DNA of 64,000 nt, taken from Selenomonadales bacterium (lineage in GTDB: Bacteria > Bacillota > Negativicutes > Selenomonadales > Selenomonadaceae). The stretch spans positions 154,754 through 218,753 of the forward strand of contig CAAGHH010000025.1 of NCBI GenBank assembly GCA_900769615.1. The letters are read 5' to 3'. The position numbers and the translations under genes are program-made. Below are positions 16,662 to 25,484 of this stretch, piece after piece. The notes beneath the pieces are model-generated. The model ran no database searches. It was not told the DNA's origin and was given only the letters and a program-made list of their open reading frames with translations. Numbering within the stretch: position 1 is the first letter of the stretch; each line of letters begins with the position of its first letter.

Positions 16662-17945
16662 GTGATACGTATGATGACGTGTCTGCTCGTAGTGCTTTTT
16701 TGCTGCTCGGCAGAGGCGGCAGTGCCAAGAGTAGAAACTGTTTCAGCTGAGGTGATGGCTGAGCACAGTTTGCCGCCAATTGTAAAACAGCGCATGGAAA
16801 AAAGTGTGCAAAATATAGCTGATCAGCTGCTAAGTGGCAACGATATAAATGCAGTGCATGCAAAACAAGCTGAAAAGGAACGATTAATACGGGATGTTTT
16901 TGACAAGGTATTAGTTGGTTATACCGTAAAGCGGGTTCGCATTGTGCCACAGTCAGAGTGCAAGGTAGTAGTTGAACTTATTCCTTGGTCAGATACAATA
17001 AAGACCGTTAAAGTAAATACGGTTGTTGAAGGAATGCCGCCACGGGTTGAAAAATTAGCTCGGCGCGATGTATCAGGCATTGATACGGTTTTTGCAAGCA
17101 CCTTAACAGGGCTTCCGATAGCCGCTGCTGATTGGACTAATGGTGTTTTAAAGCATAGTGTTGAGTCCTATATGGCTGAGCATTTGCCGGAATTTCGCGC
17201 TGATTTTGAGCTGCAGGCAGATGAAAAGGCGTCAGTGTCGTTAGTGATTTATCCGCGGCTGCCTGTGGTAAGAACTATAGATTTAGCAATGCGCTCAGAT
17301 ACGGTGCCTAATTTTACGCTGCTTAATCATCGCGAGTTAATGCAGGAAAAAGTAAATGACATGGTAGGAGTCCCAGTGGCGTTTGTAAAACGTCATAGCA
17401 AAGAGCTGGCTGATGAATATGCTAAAGAATTGGATTCTTTGGCTGATTTCAAAGCTTTAGCGATGCAGACAAAGGTTAAAATAGCTGCATCGGAAAGACT
17501 TCAGGTTATGAGCCGGTCTGATACCACAAGGTATCGGCTAAGGCTGATTGGCTGGCAGGATATTGGTCATGATGATAATAATTTGCATAAGCAAAATGAT
17601 AATCTGCAATTTCGGTTTCATGCCGGTCAAATGCTATCGCAGCAGGATGAATTATTTTTGTTAGTTAAGCTTATGCCACAGTATATGAACTGGGGCTGGG
17701 AGTGTGGCTATGACCGTCTGCTGCATCAAGGAATGCATGGGCAAATACGCTATGATATGAAACGGCATAATTTTATTTTAGCGGCGGCAAAAGATCTAAA
17801 CAAACGGGTTACTATGCGCTATGAATATCGGTTGGCAGATAATTTAAGTGAAGCAGGCTTAGGTTATAAACTGCACGATTTTTTAAGTATAGAGTATGTG
17901 TTTGATTCTGAGCAAAATTGGTTGCGGCTTATTGGTAATTTTTAG
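16662..17945 (+). CDS. Unknown secreted, probably outer-membrane beta-barrel protein
   Basis: The protein of about 427 residues starts with a signal peptide (MIRMMTCLLVVLFCCSAEAA). An N-terminal alpha/beta region (about residues 20-290) contains repeated stretches reminiscent of POTRA-like folds (VKRVRIVPQSECKVVVELIP, and later KASVSLVIYPRLPVVRTIDL). The last about 110 residues alternate polar and hydrophobic residues in strand-like blocks and end in WLRLIGNF, a terminal aromatic as in outer-membrane proteins. I use GTG 16662 after AAGGAAG; ATG 16671 is also possible. I recognise no family. Its place 41 bases after bamA suggests a lineage-specific assembly accessory, which is inference. Confidence 0.65.
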   Translation: MIRMMTCLLVVLFCCSAEAAVPRVETVSAEVMAEHSLPPIVKQRMEKSVQNIADQLLSGNDINAVHAKQAEKERLIRDVFDKVLVGYTVKRVRIVPQSECKVVVELIPWSDTIKTVKVNTVVEGMPPRVEKLARRDVSGIDTVFASTLTGLPIAAADWTNGVLKHSVESYMAEHLPEFRADFELQADEKASVSLVIYPRLPVVRTIDLAMRSDTVPNFTLLNHRELMQEKVNDMVGVPVAFVKRHSKELADEYAKELDSLADFKALAMQTKVKIAASERLQVMSRSDTTRYRLRLIGWQDIGHDDNNLHKQNDNLQFRFHAGQMLSQQDELFLLVKLMPQYMNWGWECGYDRLLHQGMHGQIRYDMKRHNFILAAAKDLNKRVTMRYEYRLADNLSEAGLGYKLHDFLSIEYVFDSEQNWLRLIGNF

Positions 17946-18009
17946 TAAAATACCCCAAAATAAGCGCAGTTTATAATTGGCAGTTTTGCCAAATTGCCCT
18001 TATTTGCGC

Positions 18010-18038
18010 TTGAATAAGAAATAAGACTTTGTTATAAT
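18010..18038 (+). promoter_or_regulatory. Promoter ahead of the ompH genes
   Basis: TTGAAT and TATAAT are separated by exactly 17 bases, giving a start near 18045 and a leader of about 78 bases. Just upstream, at 17960-18011, TTGGCA/TGCCAA is nested inside AAGCGCA/TGCGCTT, a hairpin that could end transcripts from bamA. Confidence 0.7.
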
Positions 18039-18122
18039 TATATCCTGTATGGCAGTGTATTTTATTGCCTATATTCAGGAATTATGAACCATCATACCTA
18101 AGAGGTAAAAGGAGACATTAAA

Positions 18123-18587
18123 ATGGTCAAATTGCAAAAGAAACAGGTTAAGATTGTTAGCGTACTTATCGCATTGGTGTTCGTCGGTTCGGTAGTTGCA
18201 CTGGCGCTTACGCAGTCAGGATCAGGACTTGCTAGCGCGGCTAGCTCAAATGTTGGTGTTGTTGATTATAATCAGGTTATGCAGAATAACCCAAAAGTTC
18301 AGGATGCTAGCAAGGATATGCAGTCAGCAGTTGATGAGGCTAAGAAAGATTTTGAAGCTAAGTCAGCTAATATGAATGAGCAGGAAAAACAGGATCTTTA
18401 TCAGCAGACACAGCAGCGTTTGCAGCAAAAGAATCAGGAGCTCATGGAACCGATAACTAAGAGCGTTGAAGAATCTGTTAAAAAAGTTGCTGAACAGAAA
18501 GGCTTGTCAGTAGTTTTGGAAAAAGGTGCTGTAGTTTATGGCGGCACGGATATCACGCAGGATGTTATCAAACAGGTAAGCAAATAA
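18123..18587 (+). CDS. ompH: OmpH/Skp-family periplasmic chaperone (copy 1)
   Basis: Skp-type chaperones hold unfolded outer-membrane proteins in the periplasm for BamA. The 154-residue protein has an N-terminal hydrophobic segment (about residues 12-30) that is a signal peptide or anchor, then the family core: VGVVDYNQVMQNNPKV, a charged coiled coil (about 60-125), and the C-terminal GLSVVLEKGAVVYGGTDIT strand typical of OmpH. A strong ribosome site (AAAGGAG) precedes ATG 18123. It has its own promoter and is followed by a hairpin, so it may be expressed more strongly than the next two paralogues. Confidence 0.9.
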   Translation: MVKLQKKQVKIVSVLIALVFVGSVVALALTQSGSGLASAASSNVGVVDYNQVMQNNPKVQDASKDMQSAVDEAKKDFEAKSANMNEQEKQDLYQQTQQRLQQKNQELMEPITKSVEESVKKVAEQKGLSVVLEKGAVVYGGTDITQDVIKQVSK

Positions 18588-18633
18588 GAGCGCAGTCACA
18601 AGATTGGCGTTCCGATACGGTTATATGAACCTT

Positions 18634-18672
18634 GTAGTACCGAGCCACTTGTTGCGCTCGGTACTACTTTAT
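18634..18672 (+). terminator. Terminator/attenuator between ompH copies
   Basis: GTAGTACCGAGC and GCTCGGTACTAC form a perfect 12-bp stem with a 10-base loop, followed by TTTAT. The short T run suggests partial read-through into the next gene. Confidence 0.7.
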
Positions 18673-18688
18673 AGAGGGGAGTCCCAAC

Positions 18689-19807
18689 GTGATGCAGGAA
18701 AAAAAAGACAAACAGTTTAAAAATAAAACTGCGAGGTCAAAATGCTTAAAGCGTATCGCGGTGGGTGCATTGGTTTTGGCATTGCTGCTGGCAGGAGGAA
18801 TAAGCTTATTTAGGCATTATAAAGGCTCGCCGGCAAATGATGAAGCTTCTGCTATCAAGGATACAGGTCTTATTGATTGGCAGCAGGTAATTGCAGCTCA
18901 TCCTGATTATGAGAAATTAAAGGAATTGCAGGCTGACTGTAAAAAGCTCGAACTGGAAACCCAAAATATAGCTGATCTATTTACGATAAATAATCCGATC
19001 GTTGCTGATAAGCCGTTTCAAGATGCTGTTTGGCAGAAGGAAGCTCACGATATTATTGGTGGTCGAGCTGAGCTTGAGCGCAAAGCCAAGAAACTTCGGC
19101 AGGAGTATGAAAAGGCAACGGATGGTGAATATCAGGCTAGGCGCAAGGCTATTGACAATGAATATCTTGATGCTATTTTAAATATTAGAATAAGGCTTGA
19201 TAATCAAAAATCAATGCATAATTGGCTGGATTCTAAGCAGTCAATTGCTGAAGAGCGAGATACCTGGAATCAGCAGTTACAAACGTTGCAGCAAGAACGT
19301 GGTGACAGGCAGCGTCAATTGTACAATGAAAGACAGCAAGATATTGCGCGCTATGTACAAAAGACATTAGGACCAGAGTTTACCGCACTGAAACAAAGCG
19401 TGCCACAATTAAAAGCTGAGCAGGAAGCAGCAGCAATGAATAAGAAGACAGCAGCTGAGAGCCGCAATGCTGATGCCATGCAGAAACAGGTGGAGCTTGC
19501 GCAAAAGGTTCAGCAGCAGATTGCTAAAAGGCAAGAATTAGCAGTAAAGAAGAACCAATTGCAAGCTATGGAAACTCATATTCTAAATGATATCGCGGGT
19601 AAAGCTGCTAAAATAGCAATAATGCATCATTTTACCTTGATACTAGTGGATCATCCAACTGATATAGCCGATTATAATATAGGTCCGAAAATAATCGATC
19701 CGTTGCAGGTTAAATCAGGCAGGGCTATAGGAATAAATACTGTAGATGTTACTGATGAGCTGGTACAGGAAGTAAAAAATATAGCAACGGATGATGCGGT
19801 ATCATAA
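18689..19807 (+). CDS. OmpH/Skp-like membrane-anchored coiled-coil protein (copy 2)
   Basis: This 372-residue protein is more than twice the usual Skp length. A basic N-terminus and one membrane helix (about residues 24-43, IAVGALVLALLLAGGISLF) anchor it without an obvious cleavage site. The OmpH-like start of the core is visible as TGLIDWQQVIAAHPDYEKLK, followed by roughly 240 residues of Gln/Glu/Lys-rich coiled coil. The end resembles the OmpH tail: AAKIAIMHHFTLILVDHPTD and then VDVTDELVQEVKNIA. The start is GTG 18689, or the adjacent ATG 18692. It is probably a tethered holdase or spacer in the periplasm; the precise role is unknown. Confidence 0.78.
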   Translation: MMQEKKDKQFKNKTARSKCLKRIAVGALVLALLLAGGISLFRHYKGSPANDEASAIKDTGLIDWQQVIAAHPDYEKLKELQADCKKLELETQNIADLFTINNPIVADKPFQDAVWQKEAHDIIGGRAELERKAKKLRQEYEKATDGEYQARRKAIDNEYLDAILNIRIRLDNQKSMHNWLDSKQSIAEERDTWNQQLQTLQQERGDRQRQLYNERQQDIARYVQKTLGPEFTALKQSVPQLKAEQEAAAMNKKTAAESRNADAMQKQVELAQKVQQQIAKRQELAVKKNQLQAMETHILNDIAGKAAKIAIMHHFTLILVDHPTDIADYNIGPKIIDPLQVKSGRAIGINTVDVTDELVQEVKNIATDDAVS

Positions 19808-19828
19808 ACAAAGAAAGAAGCGAAAAAT

Positions 19829-20278
19829 ATGAAATTAAGGAAAAAATCGATATTAATACTGATAGCCGCTATGGCAATTATGATGCTGACTAGTGGTTGC
19901 GGGCAGGTTAAGATAGGTTATATTGATGGTGAAAGGGTGACGAAAGAGGCACCACAGATTTCGGCATTGGTAGAAGAAGGCAATCAGAAAATAATGGAGG
20001 CTCAGCAGCAAGCTAGTCAGGACGTTCAGAAAAAATTGCAGGAAAATCCTAATATGAGTGAAGAAGATGCCCAAAAGGTGCAGGCGGATGCTCAGCGCAA
20101 GGTGCAGGGGCTGAATCAGTCTTATGCCTTGCAATTGCGGCAAAAACTGGATGTAGCGTTAGGAGCAGTGGCTAAAGAAAAGAAGCTTGATGCTGTTGTT
20201 AACAATGCACCAAATCAACCGACGGCAGTTACTGGTGCTGTTGATGTAACAGATGAAGTAATCCAGAAGCTTCAGTAA
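19829..20278 (+). CDS. OmpH/Skp-family lipoprotein (copy 3)
   Basis: The 149-residue product has a lipoprotein signal: a basic start, a hydrophobic stretch, and the lipobox LTSG-C with cysteine near residue 24. After it comes the family pattern KIGYIDGERVTKEAPQISAL, a Gln-rich coiled coil and the C-terminal block KKLDAVVNNAPNQPTAVTGA VDVTDEVI. It is thus a membrane-anchored version of Skp. It lies 21 bases after copy 2 and 16 bases before lpxD, so it links barrel assembly and lipid A synthesis in one transcript. Lipidation of a Skp-like protein is unusual. Confidence 0.85.
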   Translation: MKLRKKSILILIAAMAIMMLTSGCGQVKIGYIDGERVTKEAPQISALVEEGNQKIMEAQQQASQDVQKKLQENPNMSEEDAQKVQADAQRKVQGLNQSYALQLRQKLDVALGAVAKEKKLDAVVNNAPNQPTAVTGAVDVTDEVIQKLQ

Positions 20279-20294
20279 GGATTGGAGAATTGGT

Positions 20295-21314
20295 ATGAAA
20301 AAGACTTTGCAGGAAATTGCAGCTTTTGTCGGTGGCCGGGTTGAAGGCGATGCAACAATAGTGATTCAGGGATTAGATAATATCGAAGGAGCCGGCGCTA
20401 GCGATCTCACTTTTGCGGTAGAGCCACATATTGAGGCTGCTAAAAAATGTCAGGCAGCAGCCGTAATGCTTCCCGAAAGCGTAACGGATTTTCCAAAGCC
20501 AGCTATTTATGTCGATGAACCGAGAGCGGCTTTTGCTAAGCTTTTGGAATTGTTTACGCCTAAATTAAATTTTCCGCAAGGAGTTAGTGACGAAGCTCAT
20601 ATCGGTCAGAATGTTAAAATAGGGGCGGATGTTACTATCATGCCATTTGTGGTAGTTGATGACAATGCCGTTATCGGTGATCGAGTTACGCTTTATCCGC
20701 ATACTTATATCGGTCAGTATGCGGAGGTTGGTGACGATACGGTTATTTATTCTAATGCAACGGTTCGTGAGCATTGCTTAGTTGGTAAACGCTGTGTCAT
20801 TCATAGCTCGGCTGTTATTGGTTCAGATGGCTTTGGTTTTACCACCAAAGATGGTGTACATACGAAGGTGCCGCAAGTAGGTAATGTTATCTTGGAAGAT
20901 GATGTTGAAATTGGTGCTCATGATGGTATTGATCGCGCGGCTATGGGCTCAACGGTTATAGGTAAAGGTACTAAAATCGACAATCTTGTTCATATTGGGC
21001 ATAATTGCAAAATCGGTCCTAATTGTCTGATTGTGGCACAAACAGGTATCTCAGGCTCAACTACAGTTGGTCATAATGTTACTTTTGGTGGTCAAGTCGG
21101 TACAGTTGGTCATATCGAAATTGGTGCTAATTCGGTGTATGCAGCGCGCTCTGGTATCATCGGCAATATGCCAGAAGGGGTATTCTGTGCGGGCTTCCCG
21201 GTACAGCCACATACGGATTGGCTGCGGATGCAGGCTGCGATGAAGCATTTGCCTGAAATGTTAAAAAAAATGAAGAAAATGGAAAAGCAGTTAGCAAAGT
21301 ACGAAAAAAAATAA
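20295..21314 (+). CDS. lpxD: UDP-3-O-acylglucosamine N-acyltransferase LpxD
   Basis: LpxD adds the N-linked acyl chain in the third step of lipid A synthesis. The 339-residue protein has an N-terminal uridine-binding domain (about residues 1-100) and then a left-handed beta helix of hexapeptide repeats (about 100-310, e.g. IGQNVKIGADVTIMPFVVV), with the catalytic histidine in NLVHIGHNCKIG, and a C-terminal helix. The usual TTIDRG stretch reads HDGIDRAAMG here. Length matches the family. It is 16 bases after the OmpH lipoprotein gene and ends at a clear terminator. Confidence 0.96.
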   Translation: MKKTLQEIAAFVGGRVEGDATIVIQGLDNIEGAGASDLTFAVEPHIEAAKKCQAAAVMLPESVTDFPKPAIYVDEPRAAFAKLLELFTPKLNFPQGVSDEAHIGQNVKIGADVTIMPFVVVDDNAVIGDRVTLYPHTYIGQYAEVGDDTVIYSNATVREHCLVGKRCVIHSSAVIGSDGFGFTTKDGVHTKVPQVGNVILEDDVEIGAHDGIDRAAMGSTVIGKGTKIDNLVHIGHNCKIGPNCLIVAQTGISGSTTVGHNVTFGGQVGTVGHIEIGANSVYAARSGIIGNMPEGVFCAGFPVQPHTDWLRMQAAMKHLPEMLKKMKKMEKQLAKYEKK

Positions 21315-21324
21315 GATTATGGTC

Positions 21325-21356
21325 AAAGAAGCCTCCTTTTATATGGAGGCTTCTTT
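21325..21356 (+). terminator. Intrinsic terminator after lpxD
   Basis: AAAGAAGCCTCC and GGAGGCTTCTTT form a 12-bp perfect stem with an 8-base loop and a short T run. Confidence 0.75.
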
Positions 21357-21387
21357 GAGCAATTAGCTAAGAAAGGGATGATAATTT

Positions 21388-22254
21388 ATGCTGGCCTATT
21401 ACATGGTAAAGGCAATTAGTTTTGTTGTTTGTTTATTACCACGTTCGGTTGGAGAAATATTAGGAAAGCTGTTAGGTGAAATTGCTTGGTTATTTGTGCC
21501 AGCTAAACGCAAGCTTTTAGCTAAAAAACAAATAATGGACTGCTTACATGTTGAGGCAGCTGAGGCGGAACGCATAGCCAAAGCCAGTTCAGTTCGTTTT
21601 GGACCCATGCTTATAGAAGTGTTGCGGTTTCCTGTTATAAAAAACAATATGGACCAGTATGTGAAATATCAAGGGCTGGAAAAATTGCAGCAGGGATTAA
21701 AAGAAGGCAAAGGAGCTATAATAGCTGCTGCGCATAGCGGCAATTGGGAGCTGATGGGAGGAGCGTTAGCTAAGGCGGGGATTCCGTTAGTTGGAGTAGC
21801 TATGAAGCAGAAAAATTCTGGCATGGATAAGTTTATCAATGAATATCGGACGCTAATAGGTATGCACATTACCTATAAAACCGGCGTGCGAGAAATGTTT
21901 GCTATGCTAAAAAAAGGCTGGGTTATTGGTCTTATTATGGATCAGGATACCAATCGGCATGATGGCATTGTCCTGGATTTTTTTAATAGGCCGACTAACT
22001 GCACTCCTGGCGCTGCTTCAATGGCGCGGTTTCAAGATGTACCAATTTATACAGTGTTTATGCATCGAGAAAAAAATGGACAGCATATTTTAGTAGCAGA
22101 AGGACCGTTTCATGTTAATAAAACAGCTGATAAGCGAGAAGATATTTTAAAAACAACGCAGCAAATCAATTATGAAATTGAAAAACATGTGCGAAAATAT
22201 CCGGAAGAATGGTTTTGGCTGCATGATCGCTGGAAGTCGATGCGAGAGGAGTAA
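21388..22254 (+). CDS. lpxL: Lipid A acyltransferase, LpxL/HtrB family (copy 1)
   Basis: Members transfer a secondary acyl chain to the Kdo-lipid A precursor at the inner membrane. The 288-residue protein has an N-terminal hydrophobic anchor, and the catalytic HX4E motif is visible in AAHSGNWELMGG (about residue 115). Other conserved parts are GWVIGLIMDQD, FFNRPTNCTPGAASMARF and the C-terminal YPEEWFWLHDRWK. A second paralogue lies at 34219-35130; which one adds which chain cannot be told from sequence. It precedes lpxC by 75 bases. Confidence 0.9.
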   Translation: MLAYYMVKAISFVVCLLPRSVGEILGKLLGEIAWLFVPAKRKLLAKKQIMDCLHVEAAEAERIAKASSVRFGPMLIEVLRFPVIKNNMDQYVKYQGLEKLQQGLKEGKGAIIAAAHSGNWELMGGALAKAGIPLVGVAMKQKNSGMDKFINEYRTLIGMHITYKTGVREMFAMLKKGWVIGLIMDQDTNRHDGIVLDFFNRPTNCTPGAASMARFQDVPIYTVFMHREKNGQHILVAEGPFHVNKTADKREDILKTTQQINYEIEKHVRKYPEEWFWLHDRWKSMREE

Positions 22255-22329
22255 TAATAACTTGCTTGCATTGCTGGCAATTGTTGATTAAAATATAAAA
22301 TAAAAGTATATTGGTCAGGAGGAATAATA

Positions 22330-23151
22330 TTGCAGAACCAAACTACATTGGCAACTGAAACATATTATACCGGTATAGGGCTGCATTCGGGAAACGATGT
22401 GCATATGGTATTAAAACCAGCTCCTGTTGATACAGGTATTGTTTTTGTTCGTACTGATGTAGCGGAAAAACCGCATATCAGGGCGATTGCTAAGAATGTA
22501 ACTTCAACGCTTAGAGCGACAACGGTTGAGGAAAACGGTTATAAAGTATTTACGATAGAGCATTTGATGAGTGCGTTTCATGCTGCTAGAATCGATAATT
22601 GCATTGTTGAAATGGATGCTGAGGAACCGCCGGTGGCTGATGGCAGTGCGCTGACTTTTTTTGAGCTTATGCAAAAGGCTGGCATTGCCGAACAGAATAA
22701 AGAGCGGCAGGAGATAGTTATTGACAAAATCTACCGGATTGATGATGATGAAAAAAAGCGGTTCGTAATGGTAGTTCCCTATGACGGGTTCAGGGTCAGC
22801 TTTACATCCATTAATCCGCATAAACTTATCGGAGTTCAATATGAGAATTTTGAAATAACACCTGAAGTTTATCATAAAGAAATAGCCCCGGCTCGAACTA
22901 TCGCTTATGAACAGGAAATTGAGGCCTTGCGCAAGATGGGATTGGGGCTTGGCGGTACTCTGGATAGTGTAATAGTGTATAATGATGAAGGCTGGCTTAA
23001 TCCGCTGAAATTCAGTGATGAACTGGTACGCCATAAAATTTTAGATGTTATCGGTGATTTGCGCTTAGCTGGTCCTATCCGCGGTCATGTCATAGCAGCA
23101 GCTTCTGGGCATGCGCTTAATACTAAGTTGGCTAAATGTATAGTCGGTTAA
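22330..23151 (+). CDS. lpxC: UDP-3-O-acyl-GlcNAc deacetylase LpxC
   Basis: LpxC performs the committed, zinc-dependent step of lipid A synthesis. At 273 residues it shows the N-terminal signature TYYTGIGLHSGNDV, the zinc histidine in TIEHLMSAFHAARIDNC, a second cluster RHKILDVIGDLRLAG (H and D), and the catalytic-base region GHVIAAASGHALN. It uses a TTG start with AGGAGG ten bases upstream. The C-terminus is short compared with the roughly 305-residue E. coli enzyme, as in other firmicute-type LpxC. It is followed after 43 bases by fabZ. Confidence 0.96.
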   Translation: MQNQTTLATETYYTGIGLHSGNDVHMVLKPAPVDTGIVFVRTDVAEKPHIRAIAKNVTSTLRATTVEENGYKVFTIEHLMSAFHAARIDNCIVEMDAEEPPVADGSALTFFELMQKAGIAEQNKERQEIVIDKIYRIDDDEKKRFVMVVPYDGFRVSFTSINPHKLIGVQYENFEITPEVYHKEIAPARTIAYEQEIEALRKMGLGLGGTLDSVIVYNDEGWLNPLKFSDELVRHKILDVIGDLRLAGPIRGHVIAAASGHALNTKLAKCIVG

Positions 23152-23194
23152 GTTTTTGTGGGATGTTTCGCACAGAGAGAAAGAGGGAAAAATA

Positions 23195-23635
23195 ATGGTT
23201 TTAGATGTTAATGAAATTATGAAAATTTTACCGCATCGTCCACCGATGTTGTTAGTAGATCGTATTACTGAGCTGGTTCCGTTTAAATCAGCTACTGGTA
23301 TAAAAAATATCACGATGATGGAACCGCAGTTTCAGGGACATTTCCCTGGTCATCCAATTATGCCAGGGGTGCTTATGTTAGAGGCGATGGCACAGGTAGG
23401 CGGTGTTGCTATGCTTTATCCTGAGGAAAATCGTGGCAAGATAGCTTTGTTTGGCGGGATGGATAACGTTAAATTCAAGCGGCCGGTTGTGCCTGGTGAT
23501 CAGTTAGTTACTAAGGCTGAACTAGTCAGAGTGCGGGGCGATTTTGGCCTTTTGCACTGTGATGGGTATGTTGATGGTAAATTAGCTTTATCGGCTGACT
23601 TCAAATTTGCTTTGAAAAAAGATGAAAATCTTTGA
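23195..23635 (+). CDS. fabZ: 3-hydroxyacyl-ACP dehydratase FabZ
   Basis: FabZ dehydrates 3-hydroxyacyl-ACP in fatty acid elongation and competes with LpxA for 3-hydroxyacyl-ACP, which explains its place between lpxC and lpxA. The 146-residue hot-dog-fold protein begins MVLDVNEIMKILPHRPPMLL and holds the catalytic histidine and glutamate in GHFPGHPIMPGVLMLEAMAQ. I choose ATG 23195, seven bases after GAGGGA; upstream in-frame starts overlap the end of lpxC and lack a site. Confidence 0.96.
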   Translation: MVLDVNEIMKILPHRPPMLLVDRITELVPFKSATGIKNITMMEPQFQGHFPGHPIMPGVLMLEAMAQVGGVAMLYPEENRGKIALFGGMDNVKFKRPVVPGDQLVTKAELVRVRGDFGLLHCDGYVDGKLALSADFKFALKKDENL

Positions 23636-23820
23636 TATTTGCTTGTTTTTATAAGATATACCAAGATAATCAGGTTATAACTCGTAAAATGTCTTGATTT
23701 AATGATATTTAAGATACGAGAAAATAGCGATAGCTTTGGATTATACTTTAAGGAAAAAGCAAAACGGCTTGCACTATAAGCAGGTTTAAGAGGAAAGTTT
23801 GAAGGAGTTTGGTTTGAATA

Positions 23821-24639
23821 ATGGGTGCTGCAAATAATATTAGTGCAGAAGCACATATACATGAAACTGCGGTAATTGCCCCAGGCGCCAAGATAGCTGC
23901 TAATGTTGAGGTCGGACCTTATGCGGTTATTGGTGAAAATGTAGAAATTGGTGAAGGAACCAAGATAGGTCCGCATGTAGTTATAGCTGGCTGGACGGAA
24001 ATTGGTCGTGATTGCAAAATATTCCAAGGGGCTTCTATTGGTGAAGAACCGCAGGATTTAAAATTCAAAGGCGAAAAAAGTTATACTAGCATTGGCGATC
24101 GCACGACGATTCGTGAAGGTGCTACTGTGCATCGGGCAACTGGTGAAGGTGAGGAGACCCGTATAGGCAATGATTGTCTGTTGATGGCACTTACGCATGT
24201 GGCACATAATTGCATTATCGGCAATCATGTCATTATGTCGAATTTAGCAAGTTTGGCTGGACATGCAATCGTTGAGGATCGAGCTGTTATTGGCGGCATG
24301 GCAGGCGTGCATCAATTTGTTAAAATTGGCCGCAATGCTATGGTCGGAGGAATGTCCAAACTAACGCAGGATGTAGTGCCGTTCACGATTGTCGATGGTC
24401 ATCCAGCTAAGGTGGTAGGCCTTAATCGGGTAGGTATTTCGCGAGCTGGCATAAAAATGGAAGCTAGACATAATATTCGCCAAGCGTATAAAATACTGTA
24501 CCATTCGGGACTTAGTTTGCAGCAAGCAATTGCTGTAATTGAGCAGGAAGTTGATTCGTGTGAAGAAGTAGATCATCTTTTGCGTTTTTTACGTAATGCT
24601 GAGCGTGGTATTTGCCGTGAACGGCGTGAAAATGATTGA
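23821..24639 (+). CDS. lpxA: UDP-GlcNAc acyltransferase LpxA
   Basis: LpxA adds the first 3-hydroxyacyl chain to UDP-GlcNAc. The 272-residue protein is a left-handed beta helix of hexapeptide repeats (about residues 8-190) with the catalytic histidine in LTHVAHNCIIGNH and the typical GGMAGVHQFVKIGRNAMVGG segment, followed by a helical C-terminus starting at GLNRVGISRAG. A 185-base leader separates it from fabZ, longer than other gaps in the cluster, and may contain a promoter (a TATACT lies at 23742-23747 with no good -35). GAAGGAG lies about ten bases before the start. Confidence 0.96.
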   Translation: MGAANNISAEAHIHETAVIAPGAKIAANVEVGPYAVIGENVEIGEGTKIGPHVVIAGWTEIGRDCKIFQGASIGEEPQDLKFKGEKSYTSIGDRTTIREGATVHRATGEGEETRIGNDCLLMALTHVAHNCIIGNHVIMSNLASLAGHAIVEDRAVIGGMAGVHQFVKIGRNAMVGGMSKLTQDVVPFTIVDGHPAKVVGLNRVGISRAGIKMEARHNIRQAYKILYHSGLSLQQAIAVIEQEVDSCEEVDHLLRFLRNAERGICRERREND

Positions 24640-24676
24640 TAGATTAGAAGTTTGATAATGCCGGCGGAGGAATGGC

Positions 24677-25480
24677 ATGGAAAAAGTAGGTATACTGGCT
24701 GGGATTGGTGCATTACCAGTTGAATGTGCTAAAGCTGCTAAATTGCAGGGCAACGAAGTTTACGCTGTGGCTCTGCTGCCCGAAACAAGTGATGCTTTGC
24801 GGGAATATGCTGATGATTATCAGGAAATAAGTATATTCAAGGTCGGCAAAATACTTAATTATTTGAAAAAAAAGCAGGTAACGGAAGTCACTATGATTGG
24901 CAAAGTGACGAAGGAACTTCTTTATGCGCACAAGGCTATGCCGGATTTTAAGGCCATGCAGATACTGATGAGTTTGCCTAACCGTAAGGACGATACGGTA
25001 ATGCAGGCATTAGTTAAGGCTGTTGAAAGTACTGGTGCTAAGGTTGTAAACCAGACAGCACTGATTCGTCCGTTGATGCCAGCGGCAGGAACACTTACCA
25101 AGCGTGAGCCTAGTGCAGCCGAAAGGCAGGATATGGAATTCGGTTTCCGTATGGCCAAAGAAATCGGACGCATGGATGTAGGTCAAACCGTGGTGGTAAA
25201 AGATATGGCAGTTATGGCGTTAGAGGCAATCGAAGGCACGGATGCTTGTATCAGCCGTGGCGGAAAATTGGCCCGCGAAGGTGCCGTAGTTGCCAAGGTA
25301 GCTAAACCGCAACAGGACAATCGGTTTGATGTGCCAGCAGTAGGTCGCAAAACTTTGGAAACTATGATTGAAGTAAAGGCTAAGGCTTTGGTGATAGAAG
25401 CTAATGAAACCCTTTTGGTTGAGCGCGAGGAAGTAATTAAGTTAGCTGATGAAAATGGAATAGCTATAGTTGCTATGTAA
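24677..25480 (+). CDS. lpxI: UDP-2,3-diacylglucosamine pyrophosphatase LpxI
   Basis: LpxI hydrolyses UDP-2,3-diacylglucosamine to lipid X, replacing the unrelated LpxH of enterobacteria. The 267-residue protein begins MEKVGILAGIGALPVECAKA and shows the family core EVTMIGKVTKELLY, GFRMAKEIGRMDVGQTVVVK and EAIEGTDACISRGGKLAREG. No LpxH is present in the window, so this enzyme should fill the step. It ends with its own terminator. Confidence 0.95.
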   Translation: MEKVGILAGIGALPVECAKAAKLQGNEVYAVALLPETSDALREYADDYQEISIFKVGKILNYLKKKQVTEVTMIGKVTKELLYAHKAMPDFKAMQILMSLPNRKDDTVMQALVKAVESTGAKVVNQTALIRPLMPAAGTLTKREPSAAERQDMEFGFRMAKEIGRMDVGQTVVVKDMAVMALEAIEGTDACISRGGKLAREGAVVAKVAKPQQDNRFDVPAVGRKTLETMIEVKAKALVIEANETLLVEREEVIKLADENGIAIVAM

Positions 25481-25484
25481 TATT

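Noticed and set aside
22504..23034. 176-codon minus-strand frame inside lpxC
   Set aside because: Shadow of lpxC; no ribosome site and composition explained by the opposite strand.
23500..24027. 175-codon minus-strand frame across fabZ and lpxA
   Set aside because: Covers two well-identified genes on the other strand and has no recognisable protein features.
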